Source of the DNA: Euglena gracilis
Lineage: Eukaryota; Euglenida; Euglenophyceae; Euglenales
NCBI GenBank assembly: GCA_039621445.1
Contig: CP154954.1
Location: 45,921,847-45,985,846, forward strand
Length of the DNA stretch: 64,000 nucleotides
Direction of reading: 5' to 3'
The notes beneath the pieces are model-generated. The model did no database searches, was not told the DNA's origin, and saw nothing but the letters and a program-made list of their open reading frames with translations. Below, in pieces: positions 33,628-45,787 of this stretch (the stretch's first letter is position 1; each line of letters starts with the position of its first letter). The translations under genes were made by a program, and so were the position numbers.

Positions 33628-34681
33628 CTATGTGTTCACCATCATTGTCTATAACAGGACCAGCGATAGCACTATTTGGCCGTTGCCCAATTATATGTGC
33701 AGGAGAACCAGTGCCCAGTAATATAATGCAGGAGACAAAGTGTCTCATTGGAGATTGAACCCTGACTCTAGCCCTCAAACCAAGCATCCCCCCCTTTTTA
33801 GGGGCACTGGTTCTCAAACGCAAATGCAATGGGAACCATGGCCGGCCGGCTGATGCAGTGCAATGGGTCATTTGGAGGCCACAATGAGGACCACAGGGGT
33901 CCCGGATTCTTTGGCGGTGACGGTGAGTGAGCTGCAACTGGGCTTGAGCAGTGGTCGGTGGGACCCGACCCCCCACTGCAGGGAAGGGGCCTGGTCCTCC
34001 CGACTGCGTTGCCCCCTCCCCCAGCCCCGCAGTCCCCCGGCGCCGGCCCACCCCTGCAGGCGTGTCCCCCGGCCCAAAGTTCAACCAGCACCCCTGGAAC
34101 CCCAAAGTCCCTCCAGTATTTCACACTGGAGAATTTCAGCAAACATGTGCCCAACAAAAGTGCCCGGAATCGCATTCTTGGCTGATTTCAGGAAAGAAGT
34201 TTTCGGATGGGCTGAGATTTGGTTAATTTGGCCACTGTGCAATGCTTTAGGCGGCAATCCCCCCTCCCTGACCAGAGGCACCACCTGTTGTTATGTCGAA
34301 CTCTTCCAAGCTGGTTCTCCTCAAAACATGCTGTCTCACACCAGGGGATTTTTCAGATCTGGCTTGTGGAAGTGATACCCCCCCCCGGGTCTGAAGGAAA
34401 GCCCTGTTTGAGAGGGTGGAAAAAACTGATAATGCATGATCACTGCTGGATCCCACCCAAACCCACCCCCCCCCCGGGGTCCACAAGCATTTTTTCCCCG
34501 CGGGGTCCCCTGTCTTTAATGTCTGAATTTCCGGCATTTGCCCCCAAGTCTGTGGGAGCAGTCCAAGGGACAAGTCTCCCTACCAGTCCCTAGGAGTTAT
34601 AATTTTATCGTGGGACGATAACCCCTCCCTCTGCACCGGTCGTTTTCGCGTGCCTGACACCTTGGCTTGTTGTTGCCACAG
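33628..34681. other. Between E1 and the gene C exon
   Basis: Contains a Pro-rich open stretch at 33960-34090 bounded by CAG and GT-like sites that could be an exon, but neighbouring phases cannot be tested. C-rich runs at about 34378 and 34466. Confidence 0.3.
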
Positions 34682-34796
34682 GGGAAGGGTTGGTTCGATC
34701 CCCCGGTGGAAGGCGCTGCCTCACTGCCTCCAACTTCTTCGCCGCCCCCACTGGGAAGGCCCATGACGGCGCTGCAGCACCACTTCTCCATCGCTG
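34682..34796 (+). CDS. Gene C exon candidate
   Basis: The acceptor TTGTTGTTGCCACAG and donor G|GTAGAC bound 38 codons plus one base: GKGWFDPPVEGAASLPPTSS, then PPPLGRPMTALQHHFSIA. High third-position GC. It sits just before the TG/TGTGC microsatellite. Its family is unclear; it may belong with the Myb-like exons downstream. Confidence 0.5.
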
Positions 34797-34821
34797 GTAG
34801 ACTCCCCATCTCTGTGACTGA

Positions 34822-35080
<259 letters not shown>

Positions 35081-35195
35081 CGTGCACTTGGGATAGAAAG
35101 AATGTGTTGTTTGTTTGTGAAATTCACACAATTGTGCCCTTCAAGTAGTGAGTTGAACTTAGGCGGCCTAATTCGCACTTAAGCTTTTTTCTTTT

Positions 35196-36350
35196 TATTT
35201 GCGCACTTGCGCAAATTTACGAATTTTTTGATTCTGCTTTGATTCGGCTGTGAAGGTCAGGGGGGTTTGAAAACACGTTGACAAGAGAGTGCAAAAAATG
35301 AGCAAAATTCTGTTTTTTTGGCGGTATGACCCCCGGGACTTTGGTGAAAAATGGTGTTTTGGGGGTGTCCGAAAATGGGCTTTGTACGTCGAAACCCCCG
35401 GGACCTTGCCCTTGCCGGCCCACACTGAAGAAAAAAAACGCAAAAAAGCACCATAGGAACGGGACCTTTACTGCCCTTGTTGCTCCTTTCGGCTGTGCCC
35501 CCGGGTGTGCCCGAGCTGCCGGCTGTGTGCATCCTGGGTGTTTGCCGGACTGCGTTGCTTGCGGCGCCTTGGCGTGGTGGTTTTGGGTTGTTTGTTATAG
35601 CGCAGGGAGGAAGTGCCGGGGGGTGTGGGTGTGGTGTGATAGAGCCGGAAGGAGGGCCGCAGTGAGAGGAAGGCAAGTGTGGGGTGTTGGGCAAGGGAAG
35701 CGCAGGGGGGATGAAATGGGGTCCGCAGGGAATGAAGGGGACGGGCGTCTCCCACCCGGCTTATACCCGGGATGCGCACAACCAGCTGTGTGGCAAAGAA
35801 CCCGGCGGAAGAAGCCCAACACTGGAAGGGCAAAATTTTGTTTATTTGCGCAAATGCGCGCACCAACACGTTTGTGTTTATTTGCGCAATTGCCCAAATA
35901 AACATAAACATGTCCTTCAAGGATTGGGCTTTGGCACCCATGAACTGATGCTGTTGAAAAACGGCGTGACAAAGGAGCTGTGAGTGCGCAGACCAACTGG
36001 CCGTCCAGTTGGTGGGTTTGTCACACTGTTTGTCGACGGCGCAAGCTTATTGGCGCAAATGTGCGCACAAACAAAAATTATGTTTTGTGTGCGCATTTGC
36101 GCAAATGCGCAAACAAACATGTTCTCTGTTTATTTGCGCATTTGCGCAAATAAACACACAGAAGAGTGTGACGGAAAACACAACCGTCAAACACCAGCAG
36201 CAGATGTGGTTTATTTGCGCAGTTGCGCGGATCACGTTGTTTGTGGGCGCAAATGCGCAAATAAATTGTATGAAGAAACTGCACAATTTACTGTGTTTAT
36301 TTGCGCATTTGCGCCCAAAAAAACGTGATGCGCGCAAATGTGCAAATAAA
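35196..36350. repeat. E2 palindrome cluster 1
   Basis: Copies of TTTGCGCAAATGCGC(AAA) type at about 35200, 35845, 35876, 36047, 36090, 36126, 36210, 36246, 36292 and 36330. The copy at 36126-36155 has 14-bp arms TGTTTATTTGCGCA around TT. Flanks TGTTTATT and CACAAACA recur. Accidental translations give CANKH/FAQIN repeats that are not proteins. Confidence 0.9.
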
Positions 36351-36492
36351 CAACCAATTGTGTTCATTTGGGTTGAACCAGTCCAGAAGCCGCCAAGAGT
36401 AGCTGCAGGAGGGCCAAATGAAATCGCTTTCTACTCATCCTGCATATGGTGTTATGGGGCCGTTTTTGGACCATTGACAGGTCTCACACAGG

Positions 36493-36845
36493 CAATTGCT
36501 TATGCACTGACCGACAACCCCCCCCCCCCCGGGGGGTGGGTGACTGGTTTTTTCAGAGTGACTGACTGGTTTTTGGCCCGGCCCCCCTCCCCCCCCCCCC
36601 CCCGGGGGGTCGGCCAGGAGTGGGCAAAAGTGGCTTGAGTTGACCCCGGCGCCGAAGGCGCCGGAAAAAAATTTTTGGGCCTAAAATGGCCTAAAGTGAC
36701 TGGAAAGTGGCCGTTTTTCTGAGTGGCCGACCCCCCCCCCCCCGGGGGGTGGTGACTGGCTTGTTTTTTGAAAATGAGTGACTGACTGGTTTTTAAAAAA
36801 AAAAGTGGAGTGACCCCCCCCCCCGGGGGTCGGTAAGCAATTGTA
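36493..36845. repeat. Nested G-rich element inside E2
   Basis: GCAATTGCTTA...ACCGAC on the left faces GTCGGTAAGCAATTG on the right. Inside, GTGACTGACTGGTTTTT occurs at about 36559 and 36777 in direct orientation with C/G tracts. The same ACTGACTGGTTTTT motif recurs near 22867 and, in reverse, near 58465 and 60592. Confidence 0.6.
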
Positions 36846-37679
36846 TGGTCCCACAAAGGATGGAGACATAGGACCTCCTGAAGTTGGGTGCGCAGCCACC
36901 CGGTAACGGTTCATGTCCACCGGCACCAATTTTTTGGGTCCCAAGGGCCCTGCCGCTGGCCTGAGGCCTCGGCTCCGCTGCTGCAGCCACATCAGCTGCT
37001 GATGCTTCAGCACCTGCTGATGCTTCAGACCGGCATCCACCTCCCCGGTGCAACAACACCCAGATTTAGCGGCCACGTTATACCCCGCCACCGGGGCGTG
37101 AGACTAGGGGGACGACGTGGTGCCAGTGCATGGCAACCGGCAGCCGGAGAGAGATGGCCCTCAAACACCCGTCACTTTGGGTGCAAGGAAGTGTTGAAGC
37201 TTCACCGCATTGGGTGCATCAAAGCGGTGGGACCCACTCCCCCCGAATTATGCACAAAAACCGGTGTTTTTTACGTTTTTCAAGGGAAAAATGGTAAAGA
37301 AAACCATGAAAAGGACTACGGCCGGACACGTCCCGGGCATTTCAGGTTCCAATTTTGTCTTCTTGTAACGCAGTCCTGTTGCATAAAAGGTGTCCAACAG
37401 TCACAGGTCGTTTGCATGTCATCAATTAATTACGTTTAACTGCCAAACGGATGACGCCAAAATAACAGGTCGTGTGGGCCGGGTAATAACAGTACAAATG
37501 TGTGCACGTGAGGCAGGCAAATTTTGGCCAGACAAATGCCGTGTTCCAGTGAACACCCCACACCACCTCTCACCACAAATTTCATCACCACGTAATTGTG
37601 GTGCAAATTATTGGTTGGCGTGAGGAGTTGCGTTCGCCAGCCGTCACGGACGAGGAGATGGTATCGCAAAACTGATGTG

Positions 37680-38440
37680 TGTTGGTGCGCGCATTTGTGC
37701 AAGTAAACACAACTTTGTTTGTGCGTCAAATTTTGAAGCGGTTAATTAAATGTTTGTGCGCGCATTTGCGCAAATGCGCACACAAACGTAATTGTGTTTA
37801 TTTGCGCAAATGCGCGCACCAACACGCCCATCACGTTTTAAAACCTCGTAGGGTCATGGTCCTCATTGGTGTCTTTTAACATGGAAAGTAAAAATACATG
37901 TTGGTGTGCTCATTTGCGCAAATAAACATAAACATGTTGGTGTGCGCATTTGCGCAAATGCGCACACCACCAGTTTTATTTGTGGGCACATTTGCGCCCA
38001 CCAACACGTCATTTTATCATCATCAGTTTTCATTTTATTTGCGCAAATGCGCCCACAAACACAATTGTTTTTATTTGCGCAAATACACCCACAAACACAA
38101 ATCAGTTGTGTGATGGCTGGCTAACGTAGTCTGTGGTGTGTGAGGCTCCTTGTGTTCTTACCAGTGGCGGTAGTTTCCAAACCAGTTCAGCCAGCACGTC
38201 AGCACCATTTCCAAGTGTGGTAACAAGGGGTGTGTGCCTCTCTCCTGTTTGATGTACAACATCACCAGTCTCACCCTCTGCCCTCTTCGCGTCACTTTGT
38301 AAGCAGCATTTACACCAAACTACTGGGAGTTAATCCCCACCAATAGAGGGGTGTCACAGCTCATAATTTGTTCTCCCTGTGTCAGGGTACAGGGTCCAGG
38401 AGTTTCATAAAATTTGCGCATTTGCGCAAATGCGCAAATT
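37680..38440. repeat. E2 palindrome cluster 2
   Basis: Copies at about 37687, 37757, 37797, 37910, 37942, 37986, 38038, 38072 and 38407. Several extend to longer dyads such as GTGCGCATTTGCGCAAATGC with GCAC. The last is attached to the right inverted repeat. Confidence 0.9.
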
Positions 38441-39913
38441 CTAAAGGAAAAACCTTTAAGTGCGAATTCGGCCGCCTAAGTTGAACATCTCCCCCTTCCC
38501 CCTTTGTGGGCAGTCTCAGGGGATTCCTCACAGATTTCTGTGCACATCTTGGGCCATATGGAGCCTCTGGAGTGGATTGGGGGGTCTGCATAGGAGACAC
38601 ATCTGCATCTTGTGTGTGTATGTGTGTTCCAAGGTTTATGTGAAGTTTTCCAGAGTGTTTACGTTTTTTTTTGCATTTTTGCCCGGTTTTTGGTTTTCTG
38701 GGAGCAATTGAGACAAATTGCTTTTTTTCAAGCACGTATTTGCGAATTTGGCCTCAAAGGGAGTTGGTTGCCTCCCCAATTTGACAAAAGCCCAGGCACA
38801 TATACCTTGAAAAATTCTTTGCACCCCCCTTGGGAATTTATGTAGTTTTCATCAATTTTTTTGCCAAAAACAGGAATTGAAAGTTTCTGTTCATTTGTTG
38901 AGGGAGCACAGGTCAGGACTCCAGCTTACATATTTCATACCTTCCAAAGTAGTGCACCCCTTTTGAATTTCAATGAGTCAATCTAGCAAGGGTAGGCTGA
39001 TTTCAGTTTTCAGGGGTGGGTGTAATTTGACAAAAATGTTTTTTCCTCATCATGTGAAATGTTCTGAGATCAAGCAGAAATGCGCATTTTTGGCAGCGTT
39101 TTTTTTTCGAGAATAACAGAAAGTCACCCCAAATTGCATTATTTGGGGTTTTTTTAATTTAAATTGATTATATTTAGGTTTCAGAAAATCGCCCTTTGGG
39201 TTGCTTAAATTTGGGATTGGTTGATTTTGATTTGGGATTTGGTTTGTTTTGGGTGTCAGGCCAAAATGGGCCAAAGGGTTGTTCGCGTTTTTTTGGGTTG
39301 CATAAAGCGAGAGTTTGTTTTTATTTGTGAGGGGTTTCCCAGTTGCCATTTGTCCCCACCCCATTTTGCCGCCCACATTTTGTCCCCTCATAGTTATGCA
39401 CAGCAACTAATTGTGCTGGTCAGTAGCGGAGCCAATGTCCAAATGATGGTTTGCTCCCAAATAGAGCCGGAATCCATTGGTTTTCCAAGTCAGATGGGCC
39501 TGGGATGACCTTTTTTTCTGGAAGCATTTTCCTCAAATAGAAAAAAGTTTGCCATCTGACAAAGATCCTTTCACTCAAACCTGGCAACTTGCGGATCACC
39601 CATACTTTGGGGGGGGGGTCTCCCTCCCCTGCCTCGGCAGGCTAATTTTTTAAGGCGGTTCCGACCGCACCCTGGAGGGGTGCTGCCTGGGCAGGCACCC
39701 CAAACCACCCAGAACTGACCCCCCCCAGAGGGTGGGGCACATGACCAAAAGTGCCTGGGCACTCGGCCAAGGCACTTCTGGCGCCGAAGGAGCCAGATGC
39801 CCAGAAAGGGCCACGACCAGGCCGGCACCGACCCGGGGGTGGGGGGTGCCTTCCTGCCCAGGAACTCCAGGACCCTCCGAGACCCCCCTGCCCCCCCCCC
39901 CGGGGTTGGTCAG

Positions 39914-40050
39914 TTTCGGCCCAACCCTCGCTGCAGCGAACGTCCCCTCGGGGGAGCTGACGGCGCCGCAGTTCTCCGCCCTGGCCGCCCTGGCCCGCAT
40001 GGCCCGCTGGGACCCAGCCGAGCCTCTCCCGCCCGAGGCCGCGGATTTTT
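39914..40050 (+). CDS. Gene C exon candidate, Myb-like helix
   Basis: The acceptor is GGGGTTGGTCAG. The frame FGPTLAAANVPSGELTAPQF then SALAALARMARWDPAEPLPP has very high third-position GC and the W spacing of a SANT helix 1-2. The 3' boundary is unclear; I end it near EAADF. Confidence 0.4.
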
Positions 40051-40109
40051 GTCCACGCCCCCCCTGGCCTTTGGGGGGGGGGACTTCCCAGATTTTTGCA
40101 ACCCAATGG

Positions 40110-40275
40110 TCATTGTTTTGCATTTTGGGATTTTTTTGAAAACTCAATTTTTTGATATTTTTTTGCATCAATTTCATGCATTTTTGTTTTTTTTTTTATT
40201 TTGCAATGTTTTTACCATCTTTGTTTTCGCCGCCCTCAAAGAGGGCCGGGAGCCGACATCGGTGCTGGGACCAAA
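40110..40275 (+). repeat. Duplicated 165-bp segment, copy 1
   Basis: TTTTTTTGAAAACTCAA, CATCAATTTCAT, TTTTATTTTGCAATG, GGGAGCCGAC. It aligns with 41000-41175 in the same order with many small differences. Confidence 0.75.
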
Positions 40276-40315
40276 AAAAATAGCAGCCCACTGAAATTTG
40301 TGCACATGTGTGGCT

Positions 40316-40317
<2 letters not shown>

Positions 40318-40412
<95 letters not shown>
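40318..40412. repeat. Pure (TG)n microsatellite
   Basis: About 47 uninterrupted TG units, just after duplicated segment copy 1. Confidence 0.98.
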
Positions 40413-40413
<1 letters not shown>

Positions 40414-40999
40414 TGTCCCAAACAGCATTCCCCCCGCAAAGTTACTGCACACAAGTTTTTCGCACACGTATTTGGGAAGTCTCCCAGAAGGTTGAGGACT
40501 TTTTTTTTGTGTGCGATTCCCCTTCCATTGAGACGACCCATTCTTCGCTCGCTTCGTGGTTCAAAAACTATGTTGCATACTGACTTGTTTGGTTTTCTCT
40601 CCTTCCTGCATCCAGGTTCCCGTCCTGCAATTATATTTGCAGGGGTCCCCACACACAAAGCCTCTTATTTTTACCCTCAGAAACAGAATTGTCCTTCCTC
40701 AAGTGATTTCTCCCAACCCTTTTGCTTTAAATATCTCACAAGCCCACGGCTAAATTCAATCAAGCACCTTCCATCAATTTTTTTTGCACAAAAGGGAAGC
40801 TTAGAAGACATCAAAGCAGAAAACCGGTTACAAAACGGGCTGCCCAGCTTGATCTTCTGTTCTCAAAATCAATTTTCTTTCACAAGTAAACCCTGATTTA
40901 TTATTTGGACACGCAAAGTCCAGGTAAAGGGGGGTTGTTATTTGGGCAATGTTTTTGAAGCCAAAAATGACCACAAAAAAAACAACCCAACATTTCAAT

Positions 41000-41175
41000 G
41001 GTTATTTTTTTGCATTTTAGGGCTTTTTTTTTGAAAACTCAACCTTTTTTGGAATTATTTTTTTACATCAATTTCATCCATTTTTTGTTTTTTTTATTTT
41101 GCAATGATTTTCCCATCTTTGCTTTCACGGTCATCCAAGGGGGCCAGGAGCCGACGTCAGTGCCGGGGGGGAGGA
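41000..41175 (+). repeat. Duplicated 165-bp segment, copy 2
   Basis: Same order of blocks as 40110-40275, with CCAAGGGGGCCAGGAGCCGA in place of CAAAGAGGGCCGGGAGCCGA. No TG tract follows this copy. Confidence 0.75.
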
Positions 41176-42006
41176 GCGGTTATTATTGGGGGGTTATTAT
41201 TTGGGTGTTTATTTATTTTGGTTTTTATTTTGGTGTTTTGCTGTATGTGTGTATTTTGTGAATATGTATAGTTCCGTGTAGGTCCAAAAATCACGTGGCA
41301 ACTCAATTTATACCAGTTTACATGTAGCTTGAAGCTTCAAAGGAAGACCTTTGTGTTTTGAGAGTTTGACAATGATTTAATTTATGACAATGATTTCATG
41401 ATGATTCTTGGGCCAAGTCTGTCAAAACGGAAAATCAAAACCTAAAAATAGACCCTCTCCAAATAAGATTCCCTTGGACGTTTCCAGCAATAAATCTTCT
41501 ATGAGGTGAGCCAATGGTGATTCAGGGGAATAAACACAAACATTTTTTGTGGTTTTCACGTTTTGTCATTGTTGTTGTATTTGCACATTTATTTTTTGTG
41601 TTATTTGTGTGTGTGTTTCGGTGATTTTTTTTGAATTTTGTTGGGAAGTGTTTTCAACTCTGAAAATTCAGGTTTTGGACGCCTTCTCCTGAGTTGTTTT
41701 GAATTCTTTGTCATTGTGGTGTTTTTGCCAAATAGCAAAATTCAAAATTTTCATTCAAAATTCAAAATGATCATGTCCAAGATTACAGATAACATGTTAA
41801 CACTCTTTTATTTCTCCTGGACCCCCGAAAATGCAAAGAAAAATCGATTTTTTTGTTTTCCTTGAATATATGCATTCATGCATTCACGTCAGACAGAATA
41901 CATGCACGGGGCCATTGGGAAAATTACGAAGAAGTTCCATCTCCAAGAAAAAGTTAAGGTTAGGGAATGCAACCAAAGCACAGGGCAGCTAAGTCCCCTA
42001 TGCCAG

Positions 42007-42120
42007 GTCGGGGTTGCTGGGGGGCAGACGGCGATCGGCTCGGGGCCGATCCTGAACTGGCGCCCTGGGGGCCGCCTGAGCATCGAGGAGACCATTGCCC
42101 TGTGCGCCGCGTTCGAGTGT
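42007..42120 (+). CDS. Gene C exon, Myb/SANT-like
   Basis: The acceptor CCCTATGCCAG and donor TGT|GTGTCG bound 38 codons (phase 0/0): VGVAGGQTAIGSGPILNWRP, then GGRLSIEETIALCAAFEC. WRPGG-RLS-EE--ALC-AFE fits the start of a Myb repeat (W-x-x-G-x-x-x-x-E-E-x-x-x-L). Confidence 0.55.
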
Positions 42121-42293
42121 GTGTCGCGGTCCTCATGGTTGCTCCTCCCCTGGTCCAGTTCCCCAGCCACCGTCGTACATGGCATAGGTATGAAGTATGG
42201 ACTGTGTCTGCTGGTGTTGTCAAGGACAGAAGCTCTTCTTCAGAAATCAATTGAATGCCGAAAGAGCCAGAAACGTTCCACAGTGACCGACAG

Positions 42294-42716
42294 GTTGTGG
42301 AAGCCAAACCATGGTTTTGGATGGGCACGATGAAATGGCCTCTCTCGTGGCCCGAGCCACGCTGCCAGAACCCGCTCCCGGAAACGTGTGTGTTTTTTGT
42401 GCCGTCAACCGTGGCCCCAAGGCCCACCGACACCTGCCAACCTTGCCCGCAGCAGCCCACACCCACCCCTGGTGCGGCCCAGCAGGACCCCCCTCCCCTG
42501 CCACCCCCCCCCCCCGCCGCCGCCGCAGCATCCACGACATCCGGCAGCTTGGGTCCCTCGCCGCCCCCGCCCCCATGGCCTGTGGCCCAGACGCCCCCAT
42601 GGCCCGGGCTCTCGGCCGTGGCGGTGACGTTTCACTCCCCCCCCAAGGGAGCTGCCGTCTGCCCCTCCTGGGAACTCCAGGGTTCCCGGACCTGTCATGT
42701 GACAGTTTCCCTGTGA
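42294..42716 (+). CDS. Gene C last exon, Pro-rich tail
   Basis: The acceptor is GTGACCGACAG; phase 0 joins 42120. Frame: VVEAKPWFWMGTMKWPLSWP and EPRCQNPLPE (possible end of the Myb repeat), then a Pro/Ala-rich tail (PPPLPPPPPAAAAAS) to TGA at 42714. GC-rich third positions hold to the stop. An alternative frame from ATG 42311 is also open but shows poorer codon bias. Confidence 0.5.
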   Translation, partial: VVEAKPWFWMGTMKWPLSWPEPRCQNPLPETCVFFVPSTVAPRPTDTCQPCPQQPTPTPGAAQQDPPPLPPPPPAAAAASTTSGSLGPSPPPPPWPVAQTPPWPGLSAVAVTFHSPPKGAAVCPSWELQGSRTCHVTVSL

Positions 42717-45431
42717 GGAGGGGGGTTCAGGGTTCAGGGGAGGGGGGAGCCCTCTCGTCGGGGGTGTCCGCAGCCTGCGGTGAATTCCCCAAGGAAGGCC
42801 CTTCAAATGAGACCCCTCGTGCCTGAGCGGACTGAGTTCAAGTTCAAAAGGAAAATCCCAACTCCAAGGCTCTTTTGGGTGCCAAGAGAGGGACGGTGGA
42901 AAAAAGTTTTGAACGGACGCCCCGCGTTGCACGCGCCTCGGGGGCAGGGGAAGAGGGGCGGCCGCGCCATGCCGCCGGCCCCGACCTCCGGGGCGTGACC
43001 GCGGTGACCTTTGCGCCGCTCCGCACCTGCACCCGCACCCGAACCCATGGCTGCTGTCGCCGGCCAGCAGTTTTCTGAAATTGGGACCAGGTTTTAAGTG
43101 AGCTTTGTTTTTGCACAGGAGGTCGGACCATCCCCACGGGCCCCAATTGGGGGTCCGGTTTCCGCACCCCTATTTTTTCCAAAAAAGGAATGCTCGAAAG
43201 CACGATTTTGGGGCGTTTTTGAATCTCCATTTTTCTTAATTTTGGGGTTTTTTTGGATCTCCAATTTTTTTTCACCGCCTTGTGCTGGATTTTTTTCTGA
43301 AAGGGTCCCCTCATTTGGCAGCCGGCGGTTTCTTTCCCACAGGACGCTGGAATGAGGTCGGCGTATTAAGATTCTTATTCAGGTGATGGAATGAAATATC
43401 TGGAAGGTCTTTTCCCAATTTCAACAGCAGTAACTCATTTTCAAAGCGAAAACATTGCTCGTTCAGACGAAGCCGTCATAATCCAATCCAATCCAATCCA
43501 ATCCAGTTTTTGTTCTCCAAGGTGCCTTCCTCCACGAACGCTCTCTCTTGAGGCCTTGGGTAGAAACACACCCCCTGTTTGTCTGCCTAATTGCACGGTC
43601 AAATTTACTGACGAGAACAAGCAGGGCGGAACAGACAATTACCAAATAAGGTCTTTGCATTTCGCCTCTCGCTGTTTTTATTTATCAAACCGTGGAAAGA
43701 TTGAGCCCTCCCCAAAAAAATTTACCACCTACCAGAATTTTCCACCAACCAATTAAAAAGGATGGCCGGTGGTTTAACCTCATTAACTCTCCCATCCTAT
43801 GGCTCAAAACCAAACCAGCAAACCAGGATAAGTATTTGCCTTTTGCTTCTGGAAATGTGACCTCCCGAAAGCAAGCAACCGATGGCTTGTATTTGGGTTT
43901 CCGAAAATTGGCTCTGAGGGTTGCTCATATTTGGGTTTGCATTTGGGTGTCGCCCGAAAATCGGTCAAAGGGTTGTTTATAATTGGGGGTTGCGTGCAAA
44001 AAGGGGTTGCTTTATTGGGGGGGGGGTGCTACATGAATTGAACGCCCCACTTTGGTTGACCACCAAACCAGACTTGGTCAGGGATTGGTCATTCCTTCGG
44101 CCAGCCAAAACAAGAAAAATGGGGTCGAACATTGGGATGACTGGACGTGCTTCAAAGGAACGTTGATTTCATGTTCTTTGACGTCGGAACTCTGCTGTGG
44201 AGCAGAATCAACGCAGCCGCACTTTTGTGTTATTTGCTTTATGTTGCTTGCTGTTTTTTTTTCCAGGGTTCGACGCCAGGACTGCTGTATTTGTTCGCGT
44301 CTTCCATCATCCTCTGCAGACCCCGGACCCATGCCTCTTGCTTTTATGTTGCAGGTTCTTCTGAATGTTCCCCATCCCAGTTTCCGCCATTTGCACCAAT
44401 GCGCTACCCCCCCCCCCACACTGACTCAATTTTTTTTATTTAAAAAAAAATGCCACGGGCCAGTCGTCCAGAGTGTCAAAAGTTGCCCCACGTTGTTCAC
44501 AAACCTTTTTGAAAAGCCCTCACTGCAGACCGCGCAAACGATTTGTTTCTCGGCTGACCACCACTGGGGCAACTGGTGACAAACATGCCCCCAAGCAAAA
44601 GTGTGCGGGCTGCAGGACCTGAGGGGCGGTGGAAGCCTCATTTGCTCTTTGGATGGTGAAAATCACGTGCTTTTTTTGTCACGGTCACCCACATCAAAGG
44701 TGATGGAATGGCAACATCAGCATGATGGCTTTGTGCCTTGGTGATGGCCAGTTGGCAACATCAGCAATGGCTTTATCATTCAGTTGGGCAATGGGTCATT
44801 CAAGTATGTCCTCCAGCCACCGGGTCAGCTCGGCTTGCGTCCAAACCTGTACTCGCCCATATCAGGCCTGCCATGCCTGTGTTGGAGATATCCTGCTCAC
44901 CGCGCAGTCACGCATTTCCTTGTTCATATTGGTGGAAACATTTCTGGTTTCATTGCGGTTCGAACGCAAGAGCCAAGCCGAACGCAAAGTCAGCCAATTT
45001 ACAAAGTTCTCGCACCTGCCCGTCGCTGTCACCCTGGGGTTTTTTTGGCCCACCGGAATTATTTTGTGGAAATTATGACCTCACATTGAAGGGTTGATGG
45101 GGACACCGACAGCGAAGCACGTCCACCTTGACCGAGACCGAAGGAAGACGAGGCTTCGGTCTCAGGGGTCGATATAATGTGCGGGTTTTGGTGAGGGCCC
45201 CCCCCCCCCCCGTGGACCGGACCCCCCCCCCACCTGCCAAGGGTATCAAGACCCCCCAAAAAATCAAATTTTTCCTTCCTCCTTTTTTTGCATTTTTGAC
45301 AAATTTTTGCCCAAAAAAAAGTGCCCAAAACGGCACTTTTGGACGTGGGGGGTCAAACTGTTTAGGTGAACTGTTGTTTAGGTATTTTATTGTTTAGATT
45401 CCCCCCCGGAAAACCCTTCTCAAAAGGTCGT

Positions 45432-45552
45432 TGTGCTTCGCCCTCGGTGTCCCTTCCTCCCTTGGCATTTTGCCTCGAGGGAGTACGAGGGGCATACTCG
45501 TACTCCCTCGAGGAAAACCGACCAGGGAGGAAGGGACACCGAGGGCGAAGCA
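45432..45552. repeat. Foldback at DIRS copy A terminus
   Basis: GTGCTTCGCCCTCGGTGTCC (45432 on) is inverted at 45524-45552; inside, CCTCGAGGGAGTACGAG and its complement form a 17-bp stem around GGGCATA (45473-45513). Confidence 0.85.
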
Positions 45553-45787
45553 CAAAGACCTTGCCATGCCTTGTTCGCCGGCGGTGTTTGGATTGTTTTG
45601 GTGCGTCGGGTTAGGAGTCCCTGCTTAGTGCCGCCTCGCCGGAGTTGGCTGACGATGTTGCTCCGACTTGGCGACGTGACTTCTTGCCCTTGGGGGGGGG
45701 GTCCCCCCCCTCTGCCCCCCCTGGCCCCCACTCTCTGACCGAGGGCTTTTGAAGACAAACTTTCTTTTTCGGGTGGGGGGGTCGGGC

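Larger units (their letters stand above)
35153..38485. mobile_element. E2: 3,323-bp element related to E1, palindrome array, no ORFs
   Basis: 35158-38480 has inverted ends CTTAGGCGGCC(T/G)AATTCGCACTTAA (one mismatch in 25), flanked by the 5-bp duplication TTGAA (35153-35157, 38481-38485). As in E1, each inverted repeat is followed by an element-specific palindrome, here ATTTGCGCA(C/T)TTGCGCAAAT, which recurs about 18 times inside. The outer 11 bp match E1 at 10 positions. No ORF with coding character was found, so it looks non-autonomous or decayed; it hosts a nested G-rich repeat at about 36493-36845. Confidence 0.88.
38486..45400. other. Remaining sequence around gene C
   Basis: Outside the listed exons and repeats: AT-rich sequence; two diverged copies of a TTTGGGTTGC(T) / GGTCAAAGGGTTGTT block at about 39170-39300 and 43880-44020; (ATCCA)5 at 43481-43506; a partial relative of the 3.8-kb MITE family at 45170-45370. 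No further gene seen. Confidence 0.35.

Noticed and set aside
35917-38124. Several frames with repeated CANKH, FAQIN or YLRKCAH peptides
   Set aside because: Translations of the E2 palindrome array; the same peptide appears on both strands, as expected from a palindrome.
35196-38440. E2 repeats as a CRISPR array
   Set aside because: Spacing is irregular, repeats are true palindromes within an inverted-repeat element, and the genome is eukaryotic.
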